In this document: positions 12,984-26,100 of the stretch, piece after piece
Layout: the number at the start of each line of letters is the position of its first letter
How positions within the stretch are numbered: position 1 is the first letter of the stretch
The notes under the pieces: model-generated
Databases searched by the model: none
Told to the model about the DNA's origin: nothing
Seen by the model: the letters and a program-made list of their open reading frames with translations, nothing else
Assembly (NCBI GenBank): GCA_013397695.1
Contig: VYZI01000003.1
Coordinates: forward strand, 7,378,816-7,442,815
Direction: 5' to 3'
Length of the DNA: 64,000 nt
DNA from: Centropus unirufus
Taxonomy: Eukaryota > Chordata > Aves > Cuculiformes > Centropidae
Made by a program: the position numbers and the translations under genes

Positions 12984-14300
12984 AATCATTATCATAGAAA
13001 CAAACAACCGCCCAGGTTGGAAGGGACCTTGAAAGGTCATCTGGTTCAAGGTTTGTGGGAAAGAGCCTAGATGGGATTTTCACCCTGTACAACTACTTGA
13101 AAACCTCCAGTGATAGGAATTCTACATCACTGGGGAGGTTGTCCCAGTGAATGATTGCTGTTATACTAAGATGAAACCTTTCCTCATACAACCTTTTTCC
13201 ACTTGTCCTCTCCATGTGTTTCCTTGTGAAGAGAAATTCTCCATCCCCTTTGCAGCTTCCCTTTAAGCACTGCAGTATTGTGACAAGATTCATGTGAGCT
13301 TTCTGTTCTCCAGGGAGAAAAGACTTAACTCAGTCTTCCCTCACAGGGCAAGTTCTCTAGCCCTCTAATCGTATTTGTGGTCTTCCTTTGGACCCTCTCC
13401 AGTTTACCCATATCTTCCTTGAATTGTGAGGACTAGAATTGGACACAGAACCCCAGGTGTGGCCTGACAAGCACTGAGTGGAATGATTCCACCTCTATCT
13501 CTGCTAGTAGTACCCCTGTGCATGCAGCCCGGAATCTGATTTCCCTTCACTGCTGCAGCAGCACGCTGCTGACTCATGGGCAGCTTCTGCCCACCAAGAC
13601 CCCCAGGTACCATTGGTGATGCTGCCTCCCAGCCACCCAGCTGCTAGCCTGTATTGGTCTCTTTGGTTGTATTGTCTCAGGTGCAGGACCTCGCACTTGT
13701 CCTTGCTGAACTTCATACAGCTCTTGTTGCCCACTCTTCCAGCCTATCCAGTCGGTTCTCCCTTCTGACTTGTGCACTCTACCACCCAGTTTAGTGTCAT
13801 CAGCAAACCTGGCGAGGAAGCTTTCAGTGCTGCTGTCCAAATAACTTACGAAGATGCTGAGCATTGTGGCATCCAGTGTTGATGATTGGGGGACCCTGCT
13901 TGTGGCAAGCCTAAGTGGAAATCCCAGATCACCACTTTCTGAGTGCAGCTGGTGATCCAGCTTCCTGCCTTTCTCACAACTACCCATTCTGTGTGCATCT
14001 TGACAGCTTGTCTGGGAGAAGGTCACGGTAAACACAGTGTTGAACGCTAAGGTCAGGTAAACAACATTCACTGTTCACCCCATAAGGACAGGAAGGGCTA
14101 TTTTGTCATAGAAGGTGATCAGGACAGTCTGATATTATTTGCCGTTGGTAAATCCACATTGGCTTTTCCCAATTATCTGTTGGCTTGGAATCCTTGTTTC
14201 AAGGAGAACTTGTTCCATTACTTTCCCAAGTCTTACAGAACTAAGATTCTGGATCCAATATGAAAATACTCCCTGCTTCCAGTCGCTGTCGTAGAAAAGA
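12984..14300 (-). mobile_element. CR1 LINE, about 1.3 kb, 5'-truncated
   Basis: The left edge reads TCATAGAAAC, then CCCAGGTTGGAAGGGACCTTG, the reverse complement of a CR1 3' terminus. Going right it passes through the 3' untranslated region, the C-terminal part of ORF2 and into the reverse transcriptase domain. It ends near CTTCCAGTCGCTGTCG at about 14275-14295, which matches a known internal CR1 segment. The element is on the minus strand and truncated at its 5' end, the normal result of incomplete target-primed reverse transcription. Divergence from the remembered consensus is high and several frameshifts are present, so this is an old, dead copy. It is the longest repeat in the window. 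Confidence 0.85.
13404..14071 (-). pseudogene. remnant of CR1 ORF2 reverse transcriptase
   Basis: Three overlapping minus-strand frames together cover the palm-to-thumb part of a CR1 reverse transcriptase. The 5'-most (13574-14071, 165 codons) has a degraded motif A (VVYLTLAFNTV where the family has a YLDFSKAFDTV-like run), a VPQSS block corresponding to the usual VPQGS motif B, and an intact motif C in FADDTKLGG (the FADD codons are at 13796-13807). The reading then shifts to 13504-13734, which keeps MKFSKDKCEVLHL, and again to 13404-13613, which keeps a GCMHRGTTSRDRGGIIPL block. The shifts and the damaged motif A mean no working enzyme. The family copies element RNA into DNA at nicked chromosomal targets; here the sequence is only a fossil. 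Confidence 0.8.
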
Positions 14301-17300
14301 AAAGAGCTTCTCTCATTTCCTAACTGATTTTTGTCTTCTGGTACCCTACACTGCCTTGGAAATACACGCGGTGTCTGTATACCCTATACACCTTGCTCTT
14401 CAGGATTCCTTTCAGGAGAACTGTGCAGAGCTATGATAATTTTACTTTCTATTTTCTCCATTTGAAAACGCATCCTGATCACAGCAGCATTGTCTGAAAC
14501 ATTGAAAACTGGGGTCCTTTGCGGAGCAAAAGCTTTGTTCCTGGCAAGTTGTTCTTGCAGAGCTGAGCTATTACAGGGCACCTCTTGGGGTCTTCTCAGC
14601 AGAGAGAGAAGTAAATCCAGATTTTGCAGTCATCAGTCTAATTTCATAGTTTGTATTTAAAGCAACAATTTCTACCTTTCTACCAGTTCTACTGAGCATT
14701 GTGCCCAGATGTAGTATCCTGCTTTGTCTGATAGTTTGTTTTACATCAAGGGGTTTACAATGAAAAGGGAGTGTTCAAAAGCCAGAAAAAATGCACTCCT
14801 CACTCAGTATACCTAATAAAGTCATTTATAAATGCCTATAGAGTTATACTATCCCATCGACTGAATGCTGTTTGTCACCTGCAGTTTTCAGACTGCTTTA
14901 GGGAGTAAGAAACCAATAGTGGAATGCATGTCGAAAACCAGAAGTTCTGAGACATGGCAGTGATTAGCAAGACATAAAGATGAGCATGGGCCAGGCCAAA
15001 GGAGAGGTCAGGTCTTGAGGCTTTGACCGAACCACACTGTTGTACTCATAGACAAAAAAATCAGATTTTAGTTGGATGCATTTAGAGATTTGGTTGTTTA
15101 CAACTGGAACTTCCTTTAATTCATTAAAATCATCCTTGTCTTTCTATTTAAGAATTTACTATGAATAAGGAGTGGCAATCTGCTGCATGCTACAATCTCT
15201 TGTTAATATGGAACTAGAAAAGAAAGACTGGCTTTACTACAGAGTTAGCAAGAAAGATGTGTCTGCTTCTTGCTTTACTGAATGGGGATTTACAGCAATA
15301 TTTTATATTTTACTTTTGCCTGCTTGTTACAGCATCTAAGTGGTGCATGACAGAACCTGCCAGCTTGCTGAGCAGATACTTCACAGTTGCAGTGAGTGAG
15401 GTTTTGCCTCTTTCTTTCTTGAGAGCTGGAAACCCCCCTCTGCTCTCAGAAATTCGGTGTTTTTTATTATATTCTCAGATAGTGTTGTAGTTACTACATA
15501 CTTCTGCTCTTTGTATCGAAACTCCTGGATTTCTGTACTGTGCATTCTGTATTATTTTTAGGATGGAAAGCAGGAAATTTTGCTGTTTCAGTTTTGAGTA
15601 ATTTCTTACCACTTCCTCAAAAACTCATACCAAATTTTTCAAGCATTCTGCTTTCTGAAGCCATGGTGATGAAGTTCCTTTTCTTTCCCTCTTCTTTTTC
15701 TTCTTTTTACAAACAAAGAAACAAAACATTCTCCAGATGTTTTGTGATCTCATTTCTTGTTAACTGCAAAAAGATTTTTTCCTACCACAGAGATCAGATT
15801 CACTAATCTATGGCTTCCGGACTCCTCCTCAGTTCCTTTCCTACAATACTTCCAGGAATATACAGATATCCATTTTGGCATCAAACCTGGGTTCCATGAG
15901 CTTAAACCTTCAGTTCTATCTACCTACCAAACCTTTTGCTGTATCCTTTTCTAGAAGAGAGAATCTAATTTCCGGTCAGTCATACAGATTATGTAGCCAG
16001 TGAATCAGGGGTTAACCAAATAATCTCCTTCTGACATGAAATCTGAAATGTCCAGAGACCTTGTGCTGATTGCCTGGAAAAGTTGACCGTCCTTGCCAGC
16101 AATTTTAATTGATTTTATTGTGGATGGCAAGAACAGTGGCACCTCCTTTTTTTCATGTTGTTCAGACTCCTAGCTGGGAAACTCATTTCAGTGAGAAATA
16201 TCCATAGACTGGATCGTTAATCGTTGGAGTTTTAGCTGCATATGATGAGTCTGATCTGCAGGATGGAGACCTCTTTGCCTCTCAGAGGGCTTCAGACTAA
16301 GAATAAATGGCTTCATGAATTTTTCAGGCTACCTAAAGGAGATGAAATTCATTCTTACAAATCATAATAGTAACAACAATAAAACAACATCAACAATAAT
16401 AAAAGCTTTGAGTTTTCTCAGTGCTAATGCTATTCCAAAAATATCTCAAAAGGGTTGCTTTTCAACTGTTCCTTCTGGCAACTCCTCAGACAACATTTCT
16501 GCTTTTCTTGTCAGGACTTGAGAGTTTACTACAACTTTGTGGGCTGGTTGTATTTGGGCTTTCTGCTCCAGAAATACCCAGTCACTCAGCACTCCAAAGA
16601 TATTTTCATTCCTTTTCACATTACAGACACCCAGAGAAATAACCAGAGTTTCCAAATGCATTGCAAATCCGATAGGGGAGTTCCAGTGAGAAATGCAATT
16701 GAGGATGTATTTTAGCCCTAACTGTAGACCCACATGTGTGCATTTACTTATGACTGCAAATCTCAGATCCAGTTCACAAGCGATGCAGAGAAATGAAAAC
16801 TTCCATGGGCTTTGAATAGTCCAGGTTCCTCTTTACCTTACAAATGAACTTCTGGCTTGCATAAAGGGCTTTGCTGAACTAAGGGTACCTCATCTTCTTC
16901 CCCTTTAGTTTAGAGTGAATCTGCTGCCATCACTTTTCAGGACTTCTTTTTCAAAGGAAAGAACCCTGGTGTTCTTGCTACCATCTCTGGTGCCCAGAAA
17001 GAAGGGATGCAGCTCAAAATGTTTTGCTAAAGAATGTGCCCATGAAGAGAGGTTTTTCACCTCTTGGCTCTGGGCAAGGGAACACCATATTGTTTCATCT
17101 TGCCAGAACCAAGATTTCCTAAGCATTTCAAGCAAAATCACTTGCTGAGGTTGATTCTGGCAAAATGATGAAATTCATCAACCTGTCAACTCTTCCCATG
17201 TCAGAGGAGGGACTGTGTGCCAGGTATAGCATGGTGCCCTCTCATCTCTCCCTCCTATTCTTTGGCAGCTTTCATCTTACCATTTTCATCTTACCCAGGA

Positions 17301-18439
17301 AATGTGCTTATTCAGTGTCTGGAAAACAACAGCACTGACTTTTGACAGTGGCATCTCCCTTCTACAACAAAATATTGCTTTTTCACACCTTGGTGGAGAT
17401 GTCAAAATGACACCACTTTTTAAAAGTGATATTGTTCTAGCCCCCCCTTTTGCAAACCATTGACATTGTTGACTCAGCTAAAGGATTTTGTCTCTTATGT
17501 GTCATTCTGAAGGACTTCACTAGATGCCTGGAGTTTTTTTTTAGGAAGGAACTAGATATATGTAAACAGAGAGTTAGCAGATCATAACTTAAATAACACT
17601 CCCTCCCTCCTACTAAGCCATTTGCTTTCCTAACTGAAACCGGTGGTTTGTGATTCTTCACATTATTCTTTTAATGTCATGACCTGTGTGTCAAAGTGAG
17701 AGGTTGCTTGTGGATTTTTCGTGTCTTTGAAAGCAATACTTTCTCCAGAGACAAAGAGGCTCCTTTACAACACTCTTAGCAATTGCCATGAGGTGGGAGC
17801 TACAAATCGGGCAAGCCTGGGCAGTTGCATGCTGACATTTTTCATTCCTTATGTCCCACAAGTATTTCTCTTTCAACAAGGCTTCTGTGTAAGTGAAAAG
17901 GAACTTTTTTGTTTGCTTGACTTAGTTATATTATGTTTTAAAATTCCTCTTTGGCTCCAATTTCCTTCTGGAAGCTGCCCTGGCCATAAAAAAATTCCCA
18001 CAACACTTTTAATTTTAAAAATTGCAAATTTGTGTTGTTCCTCTATCCCTATCAACAAATAAGGGGCAAATTTAGTTTATTGCATTTGCATTCGCAAAGC
18101 GTTTGTAAGCTGTTTTCCACAACAGATCACTCATAGCTTTGCACCTCAGAAGTTAAAAAGTAGGCAGATTTGGCCCTTGAAAAGAAGCTTTTTGCAACTT
18201 TTTGTAAACATTAATGACCTATTCATAAAGTAAAGGGCAGAAGTTTTGTGCAAAGAGATATTGAAACACTGAAAAACTGCTAAAGCCTGCTGGAGAAATA
18301 AATGATGGTGATAGTTTGGAGCAGACTCTTTGGGCTAGAGGAAAGAGGGCTACAAATACACTAAATTTAATCTTACAATGACATTAGGAATTTTCCATTG
18401 CTGTTTCTAGTGATTTTCACAGATATGCAATACAAGAAC
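14301..18439. other. AT-rich non-coding stretch
   Basis: No gene is supported. Overlapping frames of 60 to 113 codons occur on both strands without domains. A 12-base direct repeat (TTTCATCTTACC) sits at 17270-17281 and 17284-17295. A possible old repeat trace at 16791-16837 is listed separately. Confidence 0.55.
16791..16837. repeat. possible trace of an old sauropsid dispersed repeat
   Basis: The run AAAACTTCCATGGGCTTTGAATAG followed by CCAGGTT resembles the recurrent sauropsid repeat core AAACTCCCATTGACTTCAATGG...CAGGATT. The match is short and could be chance. Three other traces of similar style lie at 22421-22490, 24690-24722 and 38049-38100. Confidence 0.25.
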
Positions 18440-19060
18440 AGAAAAACAGCTTTACTACATTGACATAAAAAATGCCCATCTATTCCAATATTCTGTCTCT
18501 GACACTGTCAGTAGTGAACATTTTTTGAAAAGTATGTGAGTGGAGCAGGGATGCAAGGATACCTTCCTGCCATGTATTCCCATTTCCAGTGGCTGGCAAC
18601 TGCAAGACTGCTTGGGCCACCAACATGTCTTTACATTTCTTCCAGGCATGTATCCAGCTGTGATTTGACCTTATGTATGCCTCAATGTCTTGTGGCCAGA
18701 GGTTCCACAGTTTAACAGCCTGCTGTGCTAAAAAAAAATAATACCTGCTCATGTTTATTTTGGATTTATGACCTATTGTCATCAGTTCATGTCCTCCTTC
18801 TCAATCTTCTACTGGGAGTAACAGGGACAAGTTATTCTTTGTTTCCTATTCACCTTTTCCATTCTACTTATAATGTTGCTGTCTTCTCTCATATTCCTTT
18901 TAGTAAATTTTTCCAAAATTAAGGAATCCTTGTCTATATATCTTTTCATTGTATTGAAGCTGTTAGTATCTTTGGCCTTTCTTTTTGCTGCTTTCTATCA
19001 TTCTGATTCTTCTATATGCTTGTGTAGAAGAAATAGGCTTCATACTCTTTCACCTTAAAA
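18440..19060 (-). mobile_element. CR1-like LINE of an old sauropsid family, 3' part
   Basis: On the plus strand the blocks in order are CCCATCTATTCCAATATTCTGTCTCTGACA, a gap, then GAGGTTCCACAGTTTAACAGCCTGCTGTG, then ATGACCTATTGTCATCAGTTCATGTCC, then several T-rich blocks ending in a CTGTTAGTATCTTTGGCC segment. This corresponds, block by block, to the reverse complement of the 3' region of an old CR1 group common in turtles and crocodilians (CAGTATCCTGTCTCTGACAG..., GAGTTCCACAGTTTAACTG...). The element is therefore on the minus strand with its 3' end at the left. It is strongly diverged and has no useful open frame. Confidence 0.65.
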
Positions 19061-22000
19061 ATATACTGATTACCAACAACAGAAATGTGATGGAGAGAAA
19101 ATTCTGACAGGTACTGTTATTTTAGGCTACCATTCAGAAAAGTGCAATGCGCCATTGCTTTCCACTGAGGACAGATATTATTTAGTGCAATGCTGGAAGG
19201 TACTTGGCTCAGATCCAGACAGGCATTCAAGTTTCCAACTCCTGTTCAGGTTTCTAATATCTCACAGATCTAATGGCGAGCTGAATTCTTGGTTAGACAT
19301 GGTTACAATAGGAAATTCAACAGCATTAAATGCTCGATGTGTGCTGATGGAGCTTGAGTCTGTAGGATCAAGGCATTATCTCTGAGCATAATTAAATTGC
19401 AGTATTGAAGATTTTTAGAGGTGTTATAAAAAGAGGCCTTTGGTTAACTGAGACTATCAGCAGTTATAAGGATACTTTTTCTCCTAGATGATACGCATGG
19501 ATGATGGTACAGGATGGCTTTGCTCTTTGTGTAGTAAATTGTCTCTTACTTGGGGAAGAAATGCAGGGATGCATTACCAGAAGAATGGATCCCATAAAAG
19601 TTTTGGGCAACCTGCATGAGTGCTCCATTTTATTTAGTGATGTCTGAAATGGTACTCTACAATACAGAAAATTGGAATGTGTTGGACTTATGGCTTTTTG
19701 CAAGTGAAAAGAAAAAAGCTGGATTCATTTTTGCCTTTTCTTGTAAGGAAGTAGGATTAGTGATTATATTTTCCTGTAAGAGGAAAGGAACAACAGAGGA
19801 CACTTAACTTTCCCAGTAGCTGATTTCTTCTGGTTTGTATTCAGTGCGACATAAAGCAAAACCACTTTGGTTAAAATCCCTGGGCCGGTACAGGGATTCC
19901 TTGTGTAACAAAGGCATAATTTTCATCCAGTCCAACATTTCTCTCCAGTGGGAACTTTTGTGTGGGTAAAGTCTATGTGATCAGTTGACCTCTCTGTAAT
20001 GTGCTCTCTAAGACAGTTATCTCAGATACAGGTCTTGTGTTCATTTCTGTTACATAAAAATGAAACTTGTTAGAAACAAAAAATGTGCCATTTCTTTTCC
20101 TCTAGGTTAGAGCTTTCCATTTGAAACCCCTCCTTGCTTCATTGATCTGTTTCTACCAGCATATACTGGATGAGTGCCTCTTTATACACTGTGTAACTCA
20201 GATTTCTGAATGCAGTTTGTGTAAACTGAGCACTAGTTATGTTTCCAGATATGATGATTCAGCCTTAGAGAATTTGCTTTCTCTTTCCCATAGTTTCAAA
20301 TGTCATGTCCTATAAGCAGCCCTCTTAAACACTACTACCAGAAAACATGAGAATAGTAAAGCAGCACTCACTGCTCCTTGTAGTATTATGGGCATGGGGG
20401 ATTTTGCCCTCATTTTCCCTTCCTATAATTAGTCTTTTGTCCTAGACTTTCAGTAGAATAACTAAATGACTAGGGGGCAATAACTAGAGCTAAATTAAAG
20501 ATGGAATAAGGTACCCAAAGGCACACGAGGTGCATCTGCTATTATGCTGCTCCGAAAAGTGGGTCAAGTGGTTTGTTACCTGAGGTAGAGTTGTACTTGC
20601 AAGGTCAGGAAAGCTACGAAGGTTGAGTCTCAATTGGTGAGTCCTGAGACAAATCCCAAAATTATGTTAAGTATAACCTACTGTGAACAGCTCTAGGCAG
20701 AAGGAGGATTTCTTCATACACCGTGATTGCATGCCAAAGATTGAAAAGTAATTCTAAACATTGCCAAATTACTTGCTGCTCTCAGGGAGAGGTATGGAAG
20801 GACTGAAGAGAGAAATTGAGGACAGAATGAAAAAAAACCAACCCTGATGTGGCATGTTTCACAGTGTTGCAACACAGCTTGATGCAACCAGTTGTTGGAA
20901 GCGTAAATAGCTCCCTAACCTCAGGTCCAAATCATATGGCTCTGCTGAAGTGATCTGACAGGCTCTCTTACCTGATTTCTGATTATAATAATTGTTCTAG
21001 CAAACAATGGGGTGTTATAGCTTGCTAAAAATAATGGAAGCAAAAAGGTAATCTACAAAGTAATGCCAACACGTCATCAGACCTGTATAAAGAGAGTATG
21101 TGGATGGAGGCTGCCATGACATTCATAACTGCCAAGCCATGCTCACAGAAAGAGCTGAAGTGCAGAGTCTGTGAGGCAGATTTACCTAAGCCAGTGAGTA
21201 ATCATGTGCTTCTCAGTGAGTGGCCTGCGTTATCCTGACCTTTACAGTAGGCAAGACCCAGTTGGAAACCTGGAGCATCCCATCATGCATCCACAACGCT
21301 GGCCATCACCCAGGAGGACCTGGCATTAGGTTGAGCTCCCACATATGCCCAGGCACATTGAGCACTATGCGTTCGAAAGGGCAACACTGGATTGTGCTGG
21401 AGTCACACTTAAAGACGTATGAAGCGTATGTACAGGGAGGCCAGGCTCAGGCACTGCTCAAAAGGTGATGACAATCTGTTAAGTATACATGCATTTTCCC
21501 CTAAACTCAATTTGAAGTCCTAATCCAAGTATACATTAGTTTTCTGTAGATTTCTCAGTTAGTTTCCATGAAATAAAAAAAAACCCACTCTAAAAGAATA
21601 ACTTTCTGGCAATTTTGTTGTCTCCACAAAGTCATGCTATCACTTACCCCTTTATTAAAAATATTGTGTACTCAGTGATTCCATTTCTCATGTTGATTTA
21701 AAATTGAACTATGAGATCTTCAATACACTGCAAGTTTGCTTTACGGTTTAAAAATGAGTATATGTATTTATGTATATTATGCACACTATGTGAGCTGAAT
21801 ACAATAAACTTTTTAGAAAATAAATGATTAGCAGTTCTAGCATGACTTGTGGAACAGTTTTCCTGCTCTTCCCATTTTACAGAATGTTTAGTTCATTTAA
21901 TATAAATATTGAGGATTATAGCTAGTCTAAGCCCTTAAGAATAATTGACATCTGAGATTTGGAGAATTCTTGGCAACAACCGGTACAGTATGCCTGTATT

Positions 22001-22239
22001 TTTCCATTTTTTTCTTTTATTTTCTTTCTTCTATTTCTGCCTTTTTTTAAATTTACATTTCTATAGATATGTAATATGGGTTATTTGAAGCAGCCGGAAA
22101 CTATGTGCTCCACTTAATAAAAATTTGACATTTTGGATAGGCATTAGATTTCAGAAAAATCTGAAGGCGCTGTTAGCAGCACTGGCTTAGATATTATTCT
22201 CACTAAAAAGAGCAAAAAAAAGAACATGTTTGCATGTAT
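19061..22239. other. AT-rich non-coding stretch
   Basis: No gene is supported. A G+C-richer patch at about 21220-21470 gives an 82-codon plus-strand frame with no domain or matching splice context. A T-rich low-complexity stretch lies at about 22003-22062. A weak repeat trace at 19205-19265 is listed separately. Confidence 0.55.
19205..19265. repeat. possible trace of an old sauropsid dispersed repeat
   Basis: The order GGCTCAGATCC, AGGCATTCAAG, CCAACTCC resembles a recurrent sauropsid repeat (CTCAGATCCTCAAAGG..., AGGCACCTAACTCCCATTGA...). The similarity is block-like and weak, so this is a low-confidence call. It may belong to the same family as 37341-37411. Confidence 0.25.
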
Positions 22240-22826
22240 CTATATTAATATATGTTTGTAAGTATAAAAGTTGTGCTTTGCATATGAAGAATGGGTAAAG
22301 TGAAAGTTATTCTTTCAGGAGACGAATACTGGGTACCAGTTAAAGCCATGGGGTCTGCAGCTGAGGGCTTGGCTCCTATTTTCCCATTGTTTGCCCTGCT
22401 TGTGTCAAGCCTTGTTCGAGTAAAGGCGATGGCGAAACTTCCACTGACTGTAACAGAAGTGAGGTTTGGTCCTCTGTGAGCAATAAAAGCTCTGTGAAGC
22501 CTGGGGGTGGAAGCTTGCTCTGGCTCCTGCAGGGCTGACATGCGCCACAGAGGTTAGCTCACACTCCATCCCTGCGTGCCCCTTACGGCTCCCAGATTTA
22601 TAGGGCTCTCTGGAAAAGCCCCCACGTTGTATTGCATGGTATACTCAGTCACTGATGAGCATTTAATCACTATGGCTCCTGGCTTCAAAGAAAACAGTCT
22701 TGCTGCCATTACATAAGTCAAATAATTGATTAGCTTCCCTTGTTCTGTCTCTGGTAGATTATTTACCTGACACTCCGGGCAGTTGCACAAATGCTATTGG
22801 TGGTGCTGCAGTCATCTGCAGAATGA
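22240..22826. promoter_or_regulatory. candidate conserved non-coding sequence abutting an assembly gap
   Basis: From about 22540 to the gap the sequence is G+C-moderate, complex and non-repetitive. It has several homeobox-like AT cores (CATTTAATCACT near 22660, AATAATTGATTAGC near 22720) and a palindromic CTGCAGTCATCTGCAG near the gap edge. Frames of 60 to 100 codons on both strands carry no domain. The left part contains a possible old repeat trace (22421-22490). Conservation cannot be measured here, so the regulatory call rests on composition alone. Confidence 0.25.
22421..22490. repeat. possible trace of an old sauropsid dispersed repeat
   Basis: GGCGATGGCGAAACTTCCACTGACTGTAACAG...TTTGGTCCTCTGTGAGC resembles the repeat core (A/G)TGGCAAAACTCCCATTGACTTCAATGGG...GGATTGGGCCCTTAGTGAGC that recurs in sauropsid genomes. 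About two thirds of positions seem to agree with the remembered pattern. No alignment was run. Confidence 0.3.
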
Positions 22827-23186
22827 NNNNNNNNNNNNNNNNNNNNNNNNNNNNNNNNNNNNNNNNNNNNNNNNNNNNNNNNNNNNNNNNNNNNNNNNNN
22901 NNNNNNNNNNNNNNNNNNNNNNNNNNNNNNNNNNNNNNNNNNNNNNNNNNNNNNNNNNNNNNNNNNNNNNNNNNNNNNNNNNNNNNNNNNNNNNNNNNNN
23001 NNNNNNNNNNNNNNNNNNNNNNNNNNNNNNNNNNNNNNNNNNNNNNNNNNNNNNNNNNNNNNNNNNNNNNNNNNNNNNNNNNNNNNNNNNNNNNNNNNNN
23101 NNNNNNNNNNNNNNNNNNNNNNNNNNNNNNNNNNNNNNNNNNNNNNNNNNNNNNNNNNNNNNNNNNNNNNNNNNNNNNNNNNNNNN
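22827..23186. other. assembly gap (360 N)
   Basis: A run of 360 unresolved bases. The flanks are not simple repeats: GTCATCTGCAGAATGA on the left and TTCTGTTCCTTTTTTGCC on the right. The true length is unknown. Frames that run through it are artefacts. Confidence 0.99.
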
Positions 23187-26100
23187 TTCTGTTCCTTTTT
23201 TGCCATAAACCTGACAGTGTTCTGACTGTATTCCAGCTGATGGCTTATTATTTTTAAAGCTCCTAATATTACATTAGTAGGGATTAAATCAAAGTTTTAA
23301 TCTTGTGCCTGATAATTTCTAGAATGTGCAGGGGTGACACACATTTTTTACCTAAATTCATTTGCAATGTTTGAAATCCAGATTAAGTCACTAGGAGAAA
23401 TAAATGGTGATAACACAAGCAAATAATATACAGACATCACTGTAGCACATGATACATTCCACTGGTGTCAACATCATCCAACTTGGAAGGCGAAGAGCAG
23501 ATAAATGAATGAACACTTGGTTCCAACCTACTTAGGGGACAATACGGTAGAAAGGCCAATGCTTGAGGAAGATGTAGTTGAAGAAAATTCACGTTGGCCT
23601 TCACTGCATTCACTGAATTTACTTTCATTCTTATTTTGTTTAAGGATGGCACAATGAAAAAGTTGTTCACTCGTGAAAGCAAGAAAGACCTGTGCCTCCC
23701 AGGCTTGTTTGAAAATTGCAGTCTGGTTAACATTGTGAAAATGTTCAAGCAGGGGAGGAAATACTATGTAGCAACATTTTCTTTGTACCAATAAGTGTGA
23801 AATAGTTGATATAAGGGTAGAAGAATGATTTATTTGGCAGTCGTGATTGATCTGGATCCCTCTTCTGTAACTCATCCTCCCTTTTCATTGATACATAGCA
23901 TTAAATAATCTCTGTCCTGAAATTTTCCCTTTTATTCTTCTTCAGAGATCTGGCATTTACTCTAAACCTTAGCATGCGTGCCCTATTTATTGGAAATATT
24001 CACTCTAATTGACACAGATTCATATAGCTTACATTGACAGAACTTCAACTTCCAGCCAGAAAAGAAAATCTGCTAATGGCGAGTACTCTTTGATATAGGT
24101 CAACATAGCACTCCGAGCTCCTGATAAAAAAGTTGCAGAGAAGGTAGTGATTTGGAGCCTGTTAGAACAAGACAGCAAAACATTGGATAAGACTCAGAAT
24201 ATGGACCATAGGAAATGCTTTGCTGCATTCTGGCAAATTTATCGCATCAGAAATCCATTGCACCCATTACTGTGAATCTTGAGAAATCATATTGGGGTCA
24301 GAACAACAGCTTACTTCGTGTTGTGTAAATTGTTGGCTGTTATACTCCAGCAGAAGTAGTTAGTCTAGATTCCAGCCATCTGGAAATGATACAGAATAAA
24401 GGAAAATATCTTCCAGTTTCACTTGCGGTTCAAGTCTTCTCAGTAACTTCAAGATATGAGGAGAAAACAGTTTTCCTGATGACAATTGTTGGATTCACTG
24501 TGAATGTAATCTTTTAAAATCTCTTTAAAGGTTACAGGAAAGATCCTGAAAGAAATATTTTCTCTTTCATGCATTCTGTTGATAGTTCCTTTCCTTTAGT
24601 TGATGAAGTAAATTGCTATCAATTCTGCACACCTTAAGATAGAGTGTGAATTTTGTGTTATACAGGTATTTTCTTTCACCCTACATAGTGGACCTGATCC
24701 TACAAATACTTTTGTGCTGATTTGAACACACAGGATGAATGCAAGCATCTGTCTTATCTGTCTTGGAGTATATGGAGAATAGTTTGGGGCGTGGAACGAA
24801 TTGTCCCAGTCAACTGAATAGAATAGAGTGTACTGAATAATTAACCCATCTTTTGTCAATCTTATGAAAAATGTTAAAGGCATCAATTGCATTAGATCAC
24901 TAATGTTTTCTGGAAACTTGGAGTGCAGCATCCAATATTAAGAGATAAGTAGTGAACATGCCACTGCTTCATGGGTATGTTGGTACTGCACATTACTGAG
25001 ACATGACTGTTGTCTTTGCTCTTAGACTTAGTGGACCCAAGAAAGCTCAGGATGAGATATTTGCTGGCTATCAGGGCTTCTTACTGTCGTGGGCTTGGAT
25101 ATATACTATTACAACCCAATCATAATGATCCTAGTGCAGCTTCTTTAATTGGATCTTGAAAGAACATTCCTTATGCATTTGTGCGTAACAAACGTCAGCA
25201 GAGACAACTGTAGCTGCTTGAATATCCACAGAAACTGGAACTATGACCTGAAGTGTTATAAAAACTATAACTGCTTTGGAAAACCTCCCTAGTTGACAAT
25301 TTCATTAATGGCTAACTCTGATGACCAATTTGGGAAAAAAAAACTTGATCAAAACTTTAGTTTGATAAGCAGTCTATCAATATTAAATACTATTACAACT
25401 TTTATTGTGATTACTATTGAAAAAACCTTAACATTAAAAATTGATGAGAATTTAGTTTTAGATGACCAACCTGTGACATTTTAAAGGATCTGTCCTTAGG
25501 GTAGTTGCTTAGTGCTTCAAAATCTTGGCCCCTGTTTCCTTCCAACCCTGAATTTCAGTCATATCAACAGCATACAGTAAGCCTTGCAGCAGCTTCAGAA
25601 AGAAAGCCTTGGCCCAAAGGAATTCATGACTCTGAATCATAGTAAGCAATCTGCAAAGTTGAAAGATGAATCCATATCCTTCGTCAGTTATAATCACATT
25701 CTTCATTGTAGTGCTTGCTCCAGTGCCAAGAAGTTGTTGTGTTTCTTTCCAGGCACAGGGAAGGGTAGTGATTTGCCCAGAAAGCATACAGCATAAACAA
25801 AGGCAGATATGGGGTGGGGGAAAAAACAGCTCACAAAGTGATCAGGACAAGTACAGACTCATGACATAAGAGCTGTCACGTTGAAAAGACATAAATCCCC
25901 CTTCTCACTCCTTACTTTTTGCTCACTCCCATGTCTCCCAAGCAATTCCCTGCAATCATGTTATTGCATTCACACCTCCTCTCCTGATACACAGCCTGTA
26001 CTCTCTATGTAAAGAGACAAAGAAGTGACTCATAGACTAAAGAAGAGGACTCTAAAAGTAATTTTTGGTCATCTAGTTTCTTGGAGATGTTCCAGTGCAG

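Noticed and set aside
21220..21468. G+C-richer 82-codon plus-strand frame, possible exon
   Set aside because: No recognisable protein similarity and no clear splice sites framing a conserved segment.
22763..23257. Open frames of 140 or more codons through the first N run
   Set aside because: The N bases are read as open codons; the frames are artefacts.
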